Part shown: in pieces, positions 1 through 11,910 of the stretch
How positions within the stretch are numbered: position 1 is the stretch's first letter
Layout of the letters: each line of letters begins with the position of its first letter
Source of the DNA: Chrysopilus asiliformis
Taxonomy: Eukaryota > Arthropoda > Insecta > Diptera > Rhagionidae
DNA: 64,000 bases
Assembly: GCA_964034945.1 (NCBI GenBank)
Contig: OZ035963.1
Coordinates: forward strand, 34,689,644-34,753,643
Direction: 5' to 3'
The notes under the pieces: generated by a model
The model's database searches: none
What the model saw: the letters and a program-made list of their open reading frames with translations, nothing else
Told to the model about the DNA's origin: nothing
Program-made: the position numbers and the translations under genes

Positions 1-770
1 GTTAAACGCTGCAAATTGGATTCTTTATCGCGTTAATAAAATTTGCATTGTGTTCTTACTTTCGTTGCTTGGTTTTTTTTGCTCATCTGTGCTTGCCATA
101 TAAGATCAGACTATTAAGCGGCATTTACGTTTTTGAATGCTCTCAACCGAATAAATTCTTTTGTCAAAGAACTTAATGGCGAAAGCTATTCGTTCTACAA
201 TAAAACAAAAAGCAGAAAGAAGAGTAAAAAGGTAAACACCTTCCGACTGGAAGATAATCCAGACAGGCATAAATAAGTAAATTTAAACATTTCGGCTTTT
301 ATTACTATTACAACTGAGTAAAATAGAAGTCTTGCTTTCAACCTTTTTCCATAAGAAAATTATTCTGTTATTGTTTTATTATGAAAATTATGTGATAATG
401 TTAGGTAAATGAGACGGGATAAGGAATTTGTTAACGGTTTACAGTTGAAATATTATGAAAAGAAAGAACCATGCTTTCTTTAGGTATAACCAATATTCGA
501 TTAGAATATCTTTAAAAAAAAGTATTTGGGTCAGGTATGACCGAGATATCCAAAATTCCAAGGAGATTAAATCAAATAATAAAAAACCGAGTTAACTAAT
601 CATGATGGCAATCCAATAATTGAGTTTTCGTGTTTTAATCCAAAAGTGATCCGATCTTACTGATATTTGAAATGCTTCTTTTGAAAGAAACAAATAGATT
701 TGTTACAAAATTTGAAAACCGATCAAGTATTTTAACGGGTAAAAGTGTTGTAACGGGTAAAAGTGTTGTA
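1..770. other. AT-rich stretch without a gene; short tandem repeat at its end
   Basis: I see no coding region or RNA gene. At about 734-776 an 18-bp unit (aacgggtaaaagtgttgt) occurs about 2.4 times in tandem, next to the inverted-repeat element that follows. Confidence 0.5.
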
Positions 771-1250
771 ACGGGTTAAGGCCGCCCTCCATTACCATGA
801 CTTCGGCAGTTGCAAAAAAATAGAGACACATTTATGTGAAGATACGTTGACGAGAAAGGGAGATAAGAATCAACTGCAAAAATTTGTCGGCAACTGCAAG
901 AATAATTTCCCCTGTTTTTTTATGGCGATTTTATGGCGATTTCTACTAAAATCACACCTTGTCCCTGTAAGTGAATAGTAGGCATGGACACATTCAAACT
1001 GTTATTATAGCGTGATGTCATTTTTCTCCTTCGCATGCATAGTCAAAAGCTTTGTTACAATGCCAATTTGAACATTATATTCATAGCATAAGGTTGGATA
1101 TGATTGCTATAAAATTGTAAAACTGGAAGGGATAGCGTTTAACTTGTATTCAGTCATTCCTTTTTAGATCTACATAAGTCTATCTTGCTCTAGTTTTCTG
1201 CATTTTTTTGCAGTTACAGAAGTCATGGTAATGGAGGAAAGCCTTTACGG
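771..1250. mobile_element. Non-autonomous inverted-repeat element (about 480 bp)
   Basis: The two ends are inverted copies. CTCCATTACCATGACTTC lies at about 786-803 and its reverse complement at about 1221-1238. The similarity runs outward through a divergent AAGGC segment and inward through GCAAAAAAAT. There is no transposase reading frame. I could not identify a clear target-site duplication, so the outer limits are approximate and the superfamily is not assigned. Further copies of the GCAACTGC motif inside suggest internal sub-repeats. Confidence 0.6.
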
Positions 1251-1399
1251 TGAGATGTGGTATCGTTCAGGATTAATGGTGACTGTCACATGTCAGCTTT
1301 TCCAATTTCATATATGTATTATGAAAGGCAAAACATCTAGAATATCACAATATTTTGGCTACTCTTTGGTTAAAACTTAGGAAACTATCGAATTCCGAG

Positions 1400-2470
1400 A
1401 AAAATTATACGTGGTAGCTAATCTCAAATGTCACCCGACGCGATTTTTGTTTTTTATAGTTCCAGTCAGAGCTTAGGGGAAGACCCTTTAATTCCGAAGC
1501 ACAGCTCAGGATGGTCGAAAGAACGAAAGGAGATGTCGGTTTATGTTCTGAACTTCTGCTGGTTATAATCTGAGAGCAACACATCGGATGGTAAATCATT
1601 CCAAAGTCACACATTTTTTAATTCGGTCCAGCAGTTGCAGGACAGCTTTTGAAGCTCCAGCCCAAATGTGCGAATTATACTCAAGTCTCGGTCGAATGTA
1701 GGTCTTGTAGATGCAGAGCACGTCGATTGATGTGAAATATTTTTTGCAGCGCCCCAGAAAGCCTAGGCACTGCAATGCTTCCGTTGCAATTTTGAAAATA
1801 TGATCGCTCCATTGAAGCTTCTCGTTTATTTCGATGCCCAGTATTCTGATGTTTGAGAGTCATTAATGGACTCATTCATAAATTCGACCGTTTCACCGAT
1901 AACAGCATTGATTGGGTTTTAGATACATTAAATTCCACACGGTTGCTTCTGCCCCAAGCCAGAATTGTGTTTAAATCAAAGTTTAAAGATCTAATTTTCC
2001 CACTGCGTTTCGATCGAACTGCAATGGCGTTGGATTCTGCAGGTGGGTTGAAATGGTAAGAGTGATCAAAGGAGCTGTCATCAGCGAAACAAAAAAGCTG
2101 ATTGAGAGTGAGAGACAGTAGATCATTGATAAATATTAATAAGAGCGTAGGAGATAGAACTGAGCCTTGAGGGACACCAGAGTTAATTTTGAAGAAATTA
2201 GACTTGAATCCATCCAATACAACTCGTATTGAACGGTCAGAAAGGTAGCTCTCAATCCATTTGGAGATGGCAGGATTTAGACCGATAGCTCTTATATTTG
2301 TCAGTAAAGCCTTATAACAAACACGGTCGAAAACTTTGGAGATGTCCAAAGCTATTGTTTTTGATTCGCCAAAATTATGGACACTTTTATTCCAACGCTA
2401 GGTCAAGCAAACCAAAAGATCGCCTGTGAAGCGGTGCGCACGAAAGCCATATTAAACACTCCTCAATGTC
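1400..2470 (-). pseudogene. Decayed non-LTR retrotransposon reverse transcriptase (LINE fragment)
   Basis: This is the palm/thumb part of a LINE reverse transcriptase, which copies element RNA at a nicked target. Read on the minus strand from about 2470: a conserved YGFRAHR block with an in-frame stop soon after it, then LDISKVFDRV (2350-2320), SGVPQGSVLSPTL (about 2190-2150) and the catalytic FADDSS (about 2090). A frameshift near 1875 moves the frame to LGIEINEKLQWSDHIFK and then IYKTYIRPRLEYNSHIW (near 1700-1650), the usual C-terminal RT segment. No endonuclease or ORF1 is visible upstream, so the copy is 5' truncated. The style fits the Jockey/CR1 group, but I cannot fix the clade. Stops and frameshifts make it inactive. 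Confidence 0.85.
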
Positions 2471-2763
2471 GGAGTCATTGTACGGTTAGAAAAGTTGTGA
2501 TGGTTTTAAAATCTGCGTTCGTATCCAAGTTTTCAAAGATTAGATTTTAATATTTCCAAAAACTTATGAAAATGTTTATGAATTATTGTATTAACTTGTA
2601 ATTTTTTTCATTTTTAAACAGTAGAATACATTCTAAAAAGCTAAAATTGTGGTATTTTAGAACACAACGAGTTTTTTTTTGTAATGTGTAGTGAGAACTT
2701 CAATATTTATTATGGTAATAAAAGTTGGAGATTTAACTCCAAATTACTTAAAATCGGAATTAT
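2471..2763. other. No recognisable feature
   Basis: AT-rich sequence between the LINE fragment and the next inverted-repeat element; nothing identifiable. Confidence 0.4.
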
Positions 2764-3385
2764 CTAATACTACGTTCAGACTGACGCAAAATCACGTAAT
2801 TTTGCGAAATGATTTAGATCTTAAACCAAAGTGTTCACACAGACGTTAAGGTAATTTTGCTTGACATTTCAACTACAGGATTGCTATGAATTTTAGTGTA
2901 GGATTGCTATGAATTTTAGTAATATGATGAATAATACAATTCAAAACATCGGTCAAATATGTGCAAACAGAATTAGACACTTTAGACGACAATGGAAATT
3001 ATCTGTAATGAAAATAAACAATTATTTTCCATTTCATATCTAATCGCATCAAAAACAGGTCCATTTTTTTTTTGCCCCGCGTAGGTTGTTTACTAATATA
3101 TCCTCTTCACGTGCGGAACACGGCTTCTTTTTCTTATATTTCCGTCTTTCCAATCCAGCACAAATGTCAAAACTGATGTACTCAAGAGAGCTGAATAAGT
3201 GATGCAGGGTTGTTTCCTTGTTTTTGCTTGATTTCGTTCCTAATTTTGTGGAAATTGCATACTTTTAGTGATTTTGAAAACAGGTTAATGTACTGGAAAT
3301 TTCGTGATTTCGAGGAAGATTTCGTTCAAAATTACGAAAATCTTCAAAATTACGTAATTTTGCGTCTGTGTGAACATAGTATTAG
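2764..3385. mobile_element. MITE-like element with about 40-bp terminal inverted repeats
   Basis: The left end (from 2764) reads CTAATACTACGTTCA and the right end, inverted, reads CTAATACTATGTTCA. The match continues through GACGCAAAATNACGTAAT for about 40 bp. The 622-bp interior has no transposase frame; the small plus-strand frame at 3210-3458 reads into the right repeat and is probably not a gene. A 24-bp unit ending in gctatgaattttag is duplicated in tandem near 2877-2922. Superfamily not assigned and no clear target duplication seen. Confidence 0.7.
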
Positions 3386-6057
3386 TCTGGCAGTATTGGG
3401 TTTTAAGACAAAAAGGTTTAAAAATAATAACACGAAGTCCAAAAGTAGTTTTGTTTAACGTTTCAGTTTTTCGGTAGAAAATTTTCATGGAAAATGAGAA
3501 AAAAATGGAATCAAAAATCGAAAGTAATGCAATTTAATAGTGCAATATCAGAATGAATTGCAATACATCCGAATTAGTAAATATGTTTCAGATTTTAAAA
3601 GTCACGAAAAGTCAGAACGATATTTTAAAAATTCTAGAAAAAAAACTTTGAAAATAGTGAAAATTAAAAGTCTAGTATCTTTTTAGTTACAGCTTCGACC
3701 ATTTAAGTGTAGAGGTCTCATTTGTTTTGTTGTAAAATGTCTTCAAACAGTATTCATGTTCTTTCTGGAAACTCGAATGTCGGAAGATAAGAATTTAAAT
3801 TCTTCTTTTTTTTTTGCTAATTTTTAAATTTATTATCTTTGTACAGAATCTTATCATCGCGTAGGACTTTTTAAGCAATAGGACCAGAACTGCCAACAAA
3901 GTGTTCGGTCAGTTTCAAGAACCTGAGTTCCCGCAGAGACTCTTTAATTTTCCGAAAATGAAAATATTTATCACTTTTCAGGCAAATCGAGGACTCAAAA
4001 TGTTAAGGAAATATTCATTGAAGAAAACACTTCTTAGCACAACTAGGCGAAATTTAGTTTCGTATGATTTTATGAGCTATGAAATTGAATTGTATTTTTT
4101 TTTTTTTTTTTTTGGAAAAATTTGAATCTAATTTTAATTTGAATTTAATTTGAAAATTTGTAATTTGAATCTATAAAGATAAGATTTGTTTAAATAACAC
4201 GAAAAGACGATAACCAATAAGTTTTTGCAGTTGAACTCGTATGTATATTATAATTACGTTTAGTTGCTCAAGATTATATAATCTCTTTTGAATATTTCAC
4301 CAGACGACATTATAAATGGCTGTCAATTTGGCCTAGAACTAAACCGATTGGGCGTTAAATTAAAAATTCTTTTACTCTGGTCGAGGAGAACATTTCATCA
4401 ATTTTCCGTATCTCGATTAATCTTCTTGATAAATAGTTCAATTTGAATAGTTTTAAAAAACACACAAAAACAATTTTTAATTAAAAATAAGGATTTTCAA
4501 GAAGAGCCAAGAAGATAGAAACCCCATAAAAAGAAGAAAAAAGCCTTTAGGTTCCATTAGCTCTTTTTAGCAATTTTTTTCTTGGGCCATTACTGTGTCG
4601 TAATGAAAAGATGTGCAGGCAGCTACTATGATTATTACTCAATGTATCCCTCTGTGAACAAACAAAAGATTCTAGATAAAGTTTTTTAATAACAATTTGA
4701 TCAATACTTGGATCAATTTGGCTCACTTCTTTTCATCCTGTCTATAACGAATGATGAATTTTCTAAACGTTTAAAGTTTCAAGTAAAACAAGTATAAAGT
4801 TTGATTCCGGCTAATGTTTGTTTGACCTTATATACTATACGAACACTTCTATTTTATCTATAGATACAAGTATGTGATTTTAAAAAGTAGGTACCTAACT
4901 GTATAGAAAAAATCCGTCACAGGCCCATCTCGAAACAAAAATTATTTGAAAAGTTTTTCGATACATTTAAATTAAAAATTAAATTCAATAGAAAATGTTA
5001 TCTTTCCCATGATCTTTATATTTCACATATATTGAAATAGCACAAAATGTATGTATATCTGTTGAATTCATCAGAGAAACATCGTATACTTATGGTGAAA
5101 CCCTTTTTCGTAGATTTGGAAAACCTTCTACTGACACATCATCGTGGAGGTGAAGAACTTTTTTTTTTCTTTATTATTTGACTTCCGAGGAAAAGTTAGA
5201 TAAGATTTTGTTGAGTGCTTTTCTTTCCTTTATTTCGTATCACCTTCGGTTTGGTAAATCTATGAGGCTGTACGTAGCGAATGATATATTTATGGACAGT
5301 CTTACCTACATGGAAAATATATGTAGGTGCAAAACTAATGTATTTCCATGATGGTTCTTTTGTTTGTTAAATTTAACACAAGGTGTCAATCACGTTTTCT
5401 AGATTGTCATATAAAACAAGGAAAATGGTTTTTCTGCTTGTTGAAGTTTCCAATAGCTTACAATATAATTATTACAACGACGCTGAAGTTTTTATCAAAT
5501 CACTAAAAATAATAAATTTTTCACCTTCTCTCCAATGTTTTTTTTTTTTTTGAAAATTTTATGATTACTGTGGGAAGCTATAATTTTTCGTGTTCCTGCT
5601 ATAATAAAATATCAATACTATATAATATATGGTCCCAGTCATTGAACTTTATCCTAAAGGTTTAAAATTTGTTTTAAGGAATTTCCGAATCACTTTAGAA
5701 AGATTTTTTCACTTTTGATGAATTTTTATTCTTACTAAATCTTAGAATGAGTCACAAGGTTTCTGAAATTAGTACCTACTTGGGATTCAGTTTTTTCCGG
5801 GTAACGGGAAAACCCGTAACGTGATAAGAAATCGCTTCAATTTTATATAATAAAACAAAACATTAATAATTTTACTTATTTTAATATTTTTCTCAATATT
5901 TTTCATTAATTGGATTCATTTATTCTGATTTTCTCTGGTTATACGACGAATGGATTTATAAGTTGTCAGTATTTTCCAGGTCTTTTTAATTTCCCAGGCT
6001 ATAGAATAAAAGTATTGTATTCATGACGAAGGCCAACTCAAGAGCGGGGGTAGATAT
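3386..6057. other. AT-rich intergenic sequence, no gene seen
   Basis: Long AT-rich tract with homopolymer runs (for example poly-T near 4096-4112 and 5536-5551). The only open frames are short, lack recognisable motifs and contain homopolymer translations. No inverted-repeat element identified. Confidence 0.5.
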
Positions 6058-6291
6058 CATACATTCTGATCAGTACGAAATCTGTTTCAGGCAAAATTAT
6101 GAGGATGTCCGTGCATCTGTCTGTCGCTCTGTCTGTCTGTCCGTCTGTCGGTCTGTTCGTTTTACGTATCTTAAATTACTCGAGTACACGTTGAGGTAGC
6201 GCCTTTTTTGAAAACGAGTTTTGCGAAAATCGTGGTTTTCCATCAATTTTTGGAAAAGTATTTTGTTGACAGTCGGTGCTTTTACTTTTAA
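6058..6291 (+). repeat. Microsatellite-bearing dispersed repeat, subfamily B
   Basis: Contains a (TCTG/TCCG)n tract at about 6108-6162. The flank TACGAAATCTGTTTCAGGC before the tract matches, inverted, the flank of another copy at about 29480-29560. The right side is interrupted by the TTAA-flanked element. The frame 6097-6324 on the minus strand is only a translation of this repeat. Confidence 0.6.
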
Positions 6292-6588
6292 CCCTTTCGG
6301 TATTTTGATGCCATATGGCATCATGCTAAAAAATTTGAATTGCCTTATTATTTATTTATTTTCAACACTCTATCCTCATTCAGTGCACCATTAAGTGCAT
6401 TTTTGACCCAATTTTGATTTTTTGAGTAAAAAGATGGACCACAGTGGACGTATTTGAAAAAAATTAAAATTTTTAATTTTTTTTTTTAATTTTTTTTTTG
6501 TTTTAAATGAATACTAATAGCTTAAACATCATTAATTTGTATACAGAGTATTTTTAAAACCCATAGAAAAAAACATGTACCGAAAGGG
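6292..6588. mobile_element. piggyBac-like MITE with TTAA target duplication
   Basis: The ends are CCCTTTCGGTA... and ...TACCGAAAGGG, flanked on both sides by TTAA (6288-6291 and 6589-6592). TTAA duplication and CCCTTT-type ends are characteristic of the piggyBac superfamily. The 297-bp interior has no transposase and holds a small palindrome, GATGCCATATGGCATC, near the left end. It would depend on an enzyme supplied from elsewhere. Confidence 0.75.
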
Positions 6589-6753
6589 TTAAGTACCACC
6601 AACTTTAAATCCTTATATTTTTTGCTTATCCAATAGTATCAACATTCTATATACTTCTATATACCACAGGCGTAAATACCACCCCTCCATAAAATTAGTT
6701 CATGTCTTTTTTTTTAAATGCTTTCTGGAACAATTTTGAACGAAAAAATCATG

Positions 6754-7058
6754 CACGGCAAAAAATCCTGGAGTATTTTTCAATCCAAAAATTATATTGA
6801 CGAAATCTTTTGAAAATATTTTAGCCTTTTTTGCAGTCATATTTGAACAGTTTTTTATTATGTATTGAACTTAAATACTTTTAACATTAATGTCTACAAT
6901 TCAATCAAAATTTTAGACTTTAATACTGAATTAGACCAAAAATAAATTTATAAAAATTTCCAATCCATATTATTCGATTAGAATTTTCCATTGGATTACA
7001 TATAGGTCCAGCGTAATCCAGTTTTGATTGGAATTTACTCCAAGATTTTTTACCGTGT
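6754..7058. mobile_element. Inverted-repeat element with CACGG-YAAAAAATC ends
   Basis: The left end reads CACGGCAAAAAATCCTGGAG and the right end, inverted, reads CACGGTAAAAAATCTTGGAG: 18 matches in 20. The interior repeats degenerate forms of TTGGATTNNAATTTT in both directions. Similar ACACGG ends occur at 15209-17374 and 28507-28900. No coding capacity and no assigned superfamily. Confidence 0.7.
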
Positions 7059-7231
7059 GGTTATTGATTTATTGTTGTTCACTTCCTGATCCACAAAGGG
7101 TTAAAGCGGTTAAAATCGTATCTAAGAAATGTGCTAGCTCTTCTTATCTACAAAATCCAAAGAAATTGTGGATAGGCTAGCGCAACGGCGCGGCGGCAAC
7201 GACTGAATTAACTAATGTAACGCTTTATCCA

Positions 7232-7656
7232 CACTCTAAGAATTATTTGTTGAATTTTACTTCAATAAATGGTTGAAATAGGTTACACTCAATAATTGAA
7301 GTAAAATTCAACATGCGTATTATTTTTAAACAATAGTATATTAATTTTCAACGAACACTTCCCGAATGATGACTCAGAAATATCGCGATAAATACTTAGA
7401 ATTCAACATTGTGTTTGATTTTCAACTGAAAGAAATGTAATATTCAACAAATTATGAATTTCCAACTAAAAAATGTTGAAATCTCAACAAATTTTGAAAT
7501 TTCAACAAAATTTGTTGAATTTTCAAAAAAAATTTGAATTTTCAACAAAAGTATGTTAAATATTCAACTAAATTTCGCATTCATTCAATTATTGAAGTAA
7601 TTTTACTAGTATTATTGAAGTAAAATATTGTTGAATTTTACTATCATTTCTTAAAG
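7232..7656. mobile_element. Inverted-repeat element built of TTCAACA-type motifs
   Basis: The left part (CTAAGAATTATTTGTTGAAT then TTTTACTTCAATAA) recurs inverted at the right (TTAAGAAATGATAG then TTTTACTTCAATAA). In between, TTCAACA/TGTTGAA appears more than ten times in both orientations. Outer limits are uncertain because the terminal bases diverge. No coding capacity. Confidence 0.55.
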
Positions 7657-7807
7657 GTTAAATAAATAACAACGAACAGGAGAAATGAGGACGGAATGGA
7701 AACCCTGATTAAAGGGTGTTTCGACATTGGGAATTAAAATTTACGCCTGCGATATAATAAAAAAAACGTTACCCGTGGCGGATTTTTTTCAATAATTTCT
7801 GCCTATA

Positions 7808-8125
7808 CTGTAAGAATTCGGTATAGTGAATCAGTAAAAAACAGGAGGTTCAGAAAATGCCAAAAAGTCGTTTTTCATTCATTGATTCTTTATTTTGGAC
7901 GAAAATATTGAGTAAACTTCTTTTGAACAACTTGTTTTCGAGCATACATTATTGTAGCTTTTTCCCTAATTTTCTTTAATACACGCAGATCACCAGAGTC
8001 TACCTGACTTTGTTCCGCCCTGCAAGATTATAGGCTTCTACAATTCTCTCTATGGGAATATCTGGCACAAGAACACAAAAATTTCACTATCTTAGGGATT
8101 CAATTCACTATACCGAGTTCTACTG
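7808..8125. mobile_element. Tc1/mariner-pogo-type MITE with TA duplication
   Basis: The left end is CTGTAAGAATTCGGTATAGT and the right end, inverted, is CAGTAGAACTCGGTATAGTG, each preceded by TA (7806-7807 and 8126-8127). The 318-bp interior has no transposase. TA duplication with CAG/CTG-type ends fits pogo/Tigger derivatives. Confidence 0.65.
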
Positions 8126-8134
8126 TATATCCAT

Positions 8135-8540
8135 TTTTATACTCTATAGAAGATTACACCAGGGTGTTTGGGATAAAAAATGAACTACACCAGGGTTTTT
8201 GTGATGACAAAAGATTTTGATTTCCGCATGTTCGTCCATCTGTGTCTGTCTGGCCGTCTGCATGTCCGTGACCACCATAACTATCCAAAGGATTAAGCTA
8301 GAGACTTGAAATTTTTTACAGTTGAGTTTCTCATAAATTGCAAGTCTAAGTTCTTGGCAAGGCAAAATCCCACAATTCCTTCCCTCTTCGCCCATACAAA
8401 CGAAACAGTTTTCTACAATTTACTCGAAAACGGTAAGACGCATTGAAAAATTTGTAAAGACGTAATGTATTAAAAATATTATTTTACATAACAGTTCAAT
8501 ACATCAAAATTCAATCAGATCAATCCTTCGCCTCTCTCCG
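8135..8540 (+). repeat. Microsatellite-bearing dispersed repeat copy
   Basis: It shares ordered blocks with the other copies: a block like TGAACTACACCAGG, a degenerate (TCTG)n tract near 8236-8270, AAGCTAGAGACTTGAAATTT, a CCCATACAAACGAAA block, and a final ACATCAAAATTCAATC block. There is no real gene; the minus-strand frame at 8144-8395 is a repeat translation. Confidence 0.65.
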
Positions 8541-9803
8541 ATGCAAATTGATTTTTTCATAAAAATTTTGTCTGCTCTCATATAGAGAATTTCCTTTAAA
8601 TTCCTATAGTTTGTAAATTTCAGTGCTAATATCAAAGAACTTCTACCGTAATTTTATTGCAATGCGGCCCGCAGTTTGGTGTAGAAAACTCAATGTGGCC
8701 CTTTGATGTAATTGCGGTTTTCCACTAAGCAGATCTTGGCTCTTACTCAAACCACCCCAAGACAAAATTGTGGAAATCTGAGAATATTTACATCAGCAAC
8801 CTGATAAAACAACTTTAATAAGCGAAATCAATATGTAAATTATCTGTTTTATATATAATAGCAATTTTTTTGCTATCTATGGTAAAAACAGATCACGAAA
8901 ATATCTTATTAAGTGAATTTCTTCAGCAATTACTCGTAGTAAATTTTCGATATCATTACACAAAACTCAAGTCAATTTAGCAATGAATGAAAAACTGATG
9001 AATCTTACAGATATATACATATATATATATAAATTTGATACAAAAAATGTGAATTTAAGCTATTTTACTCAATATAGACATGCACACATTAGCATATATA
9101 TTGCTATAATCAAGAGGAAAAGATCGGATGGTTATTCTTTTTAGTCTCCGAATACTTGAGTTTTAGGTATGTACAAGTAGTAAGTTAGTATAAAATGGAT
9201 TACTGTATATACCAAAAAAGAGACATACCCCACCTCATCACATTTATCACTCACAAATTTACAATTCGAAACACGAAAACGTATCATTCTGCCCTGCTTC
9301 TGGTTGATTTCACAGGAGCCTCGCGTATACGAGTATTGTCAGTGAAAAGAAAGAATAAAAAGTCCAATGGGCCTTGCTTTATCCGTTATTTCATAGCTTT
9401 TCTTCAATGATTCAAGAGTTGCATGCAATCCGGGGATTTCAGGAATAATCGCCCCATTCAATTCAAGTGTGGAAGAATCTATTCTATTTGATGTATCTTA
9501 AGATTGTATTCTATACATTCAGTATAATGTATACAAGATAAATAGTATTTTGTGTTCTGAGTGGGCAAGTCGTACCAATAAAGTATAACTGCACTCAAGA
9601 GAATACGAATTGGTTTGATATGCAAATCCTACTGCAAAAGTCAGTTTCGTATAAAATTAACTTAAAAAAACAAAAAAAAATCTGAATGCATTTTTATATT
9701 CAGCTTAAACAAGATTGATACGTGTGCAACATGAATATTTAACTTAAAAAACTACTTTTATTGCAATACATTTATGATATTAAGAAATTTCGTAATTGCA
9801 CAT
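8541..9803. other. No gene seen
   Basis: AT-rich sequence with a short (AT)n tract near 9004-9030. One short plus-strand frame (9195-9410) shows no recognisable domain and I do not call it a gene. Confidence 0.5.
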
Positions 9804-10000
9804 AGCTAATTGAAGGGTTTGCAGCAAGAAGGGGGTAAGTCCATTTTTGCGCATTTTGAATTATGTCCACTATCTAGTTTGAAAAAAATCACTCCTTCGA
9901 TTGATGCAACAAGGACTTTGCTACGACGCGACGGTTAGTTTCTCCGTTTTTCAGAATATGGAGCTACGGCCACCGGTACATTGGGGCAAGAAGGAGGTAA

Positions 10001-10029
10001 GTCCTGGATGTATAACTTACATCCAGGAC
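10001..10029. other. Perfect 12-bp hairpin
   Basis: GTCCTGGATGTA and TACATCCAGGAC are exact inverted copies separated by TAACT, directly after an internal copy of the AAGGAGGTAAGT motif. Confidence 0.7.
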
Positions 10030-10079
10030 TAAATCTACATCAAGTTGAAACGGGATATGATGATGCAATCCCACTAAAG

Positions 10080-10421
10080 CAGTGGTCCTTAACCTTGTTG
10101 GAGGTACTGACCCCCACCAGTTTCATATGCGCGTTCACCGAACCCTTCTTAATTGGAAACATTAAATATGATTTTTTCAAATTCAAAACATTTATACATA
10201 GGTGTACAAAATGAACAAAACCATTAAACAACAAACCATTAAAGAACAAACCATTAAAGAACAAACCATTAAAGAACAAAACCATTAAGAACAAAGAACA
10301 AAACCATTATAACATGATTTTCAAATAAAAACAAAAAGTTTGTGTTTTGACTTCCGGTGAACCCCAGAGACTGACTCACCGAACCCATGGGGTTCGATCG
10401 AACCCAGGTTAAGAACCAAGG
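10080..10421. mobile_element. hAT-like MITE nested in the 9804-10873 element
   Basis: The left end is CAGTGGTCCTTAACC; the right end, inverted, is close to TGGTTCTTAACCTGG and continues into GTTCGATCGAACCC. CAGTGGTTCTTAACC is a common end of hAT-group non-autonomous elements. I did not find a convincing 8-bp duplication. The centre has a tandem array with an accattaaagaacaaa unit (about 16 bp, roughly 10216-10310). Confidence 0.6.
10216..10310 (+). repeat. 16-bp tandem repeat (accattaaagaacaaa)
   Basis: About five to six slightly variable copies in tandem inside the hAT-like element; it also produces the low-complexity minus-strand frame here. Confidence 0.8.
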
Positions 10422-10890
10422 ATCCCAAATTCAAAGACGTTATGATTCTGGCTCAAAAGTACGTCGGTCAAATTGAAAGTGGTTTTATAACCAACTGAAG
10501 TCGGACATAACACATAAAAAAAAAAAAGAAAAAGAATATGTGTTCTAATGTTGAAAAAAGTTTTTTTTTGTTTACTTTATACTTTATTTTAATTATTAAA
10601 ACACTTTCTTTCAACTAAATTTCGTATAGTTTAATTAATTTATTCATGCCAAAATATTATGAGAAAAGAGTTTTCAACTTTAGTTTGGGGCAAGAAGGAG
10701 GTAAGTCCACAATTTAAAAATTTCTCCCGGTCAAAGGAATTGGTACTATGGTATGATTATTGTGCCAAAGCATGTTTAAGGGATATACCATAAGCGGTAA
10801 AAAAATTTTAATTTTTCCCAAAAAACCAAAAAATGCACTTACCTCCTTCTTGTTGCAAGCCCTTCAATTAGCTGTTGCAAAATCAAAATA

Positions 10891-11224
10891 AGGTCCAGCG
10901 TAGTCCAAGTGGTACTTGGCCCGTGTTCCGGAGGTCGGTAGTTCAATTCCCGATTCACGCACGCTGTGATTCAAGTCCACTCAACTTGCTTTACGAAATG
11001 AGTAGATACTTGCTTCTTGGTGTTGACGACATCATCGGTCTAGATTGCTATCACGGCCTCTGCTGTTAATGGGTTGCAACGTTTAAACCTTACAAATGTT
11101 GTAATTCGTCCATGGTTCGCAATCCATGTAAAACTGTAGGTGCGAAGCAGGGAAGAAATTGTTATGAAACCTCAATTGAGGAGACCCACGCTCTTCGAGA
11201 GCTGTAACGCCGAGGATCATAATG
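10891..11224 (+). mobile_element. tRNA-derived SINE, copy 1 (334 bp)
   Basis: The head carries RNA polymerase III promoter-like boxes: A box TAGTCCAAGTGG (10901-10912) and B box GTAGTTCAATTCC (about 10938-10950), spaced about as in a tRNA. The body is shared with an inverted copy at 17387-17721, including CACGGCCTCTGCTGTTAATG and GGTGCGAAGCAGGGAAGAAA. It ends in a short ATAATG-type tail. The flanks AAAATCAAAATA (10879-10890) and AAAATCATAATA (11225-11236) form a 12-bp target duplication with one mismatch, as expected from LINE-type retroposition. Small frames inside are not genes. Confidence 0.8.
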
Positions 11225-11425
11225 AAAATCATAATAAGAATAACCGATTAAATCTGAGAGAAAGTATTCCAGGAGGTCTACATACGGTTTTGCACGGTAT
11301 TACACACATACTTTGGCAAAATAATAATAATTTAATCTACTCCTGAAATGTCCAAAGATGTATGTGTAGAGTAAAAATTAGTACCACACTTCTAATTTTT
11401 ACGTACATTTTTTGAAAAAATAATC

Positions 11426-11910
11426 AAAAATACGCACTGAGAGAAATCTACAGCTAATTTGTGGGAATGAAAATTTCAACGAAGAAAATTTTTTTACTCA
11501 AAAATTGTCTACACGAAAACTTTGAAAATGTGATCCAATAATTTTGAGAACCAATCGACTTCCACAGGCCAGCCAACAACTGGACCTATGGAAGTCGATT
11601 GGTTTCCTTTGTTGTCTGTTCAAGTAAAGTTTAATTGTGGTAGATAATTATCATAAGAAAGCTTACAGCTTTATAGCGTTAATACTACATCTGGGACAGG
11701 GGATACTTCATTTCTGGTTGCTGTACACACGGTGTAAATGTTTCCCTACTGTTACCAAACTTTACCTGGACTAGTTGTGAAATGTCGTAAATCATTGTAA
11801 ATTTCCACCTCCAAATGGAGTTGAACTGTGTTCGCCAGAGCACGAGAAAAGCTTACTTAACCAAAAAACCTACTCCAGTTGGCCACTTTGTTTTCTGAGT
11901 GCGTATTTTT
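11426..11910. mobile_element. Inverted-repeat element with ATACGCACTGAGAG ends
   Basis: The left end AAAAATACGCACTGAGAG and the right end, inverted AAAAATACGCACTCAGA, match over about 17 bp. The interior holds a strong hairpin (11549-11604) and no coding frame. Superfamily not assigned. Confidence 0.65.
11549..11604. other. 16-bp perfect hairpin inside the element
   Basis: AACCAATCGACTTCCA (11549-11564) is the exact inverted copy of 11589-11604, with a 24-base loop; three more pairs can form after one mismatch. It may be the core of an older palindromic element. Confidence 0.75.

Larger units (their letters stand above)
9804..10873. mobile_element. Inverted-repeat element with AAGAAGGRGGTAAGT motifs
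   Basis: The left end (AGCTAATTGAAGGG, 9804-9817) is repeated inverted at 10860-10873. The match continues inward through TTGCARCAAGAAGGRGGTAA. Two more forward copies of GGGGCAAGAAGGAGGTAAGT lie inside (from about 9983 and 10686). The element hosts a hAT-like insertion at 10080-10421. No coding capacity. Confidence 0.7.

Noticed and set aside
10891..10960. A functional tRNA gene
   Set aside because: Only A and B boxes are recognisable; I could not form a cloverleaf, and the sequence is the head of a SINE with target duplications.
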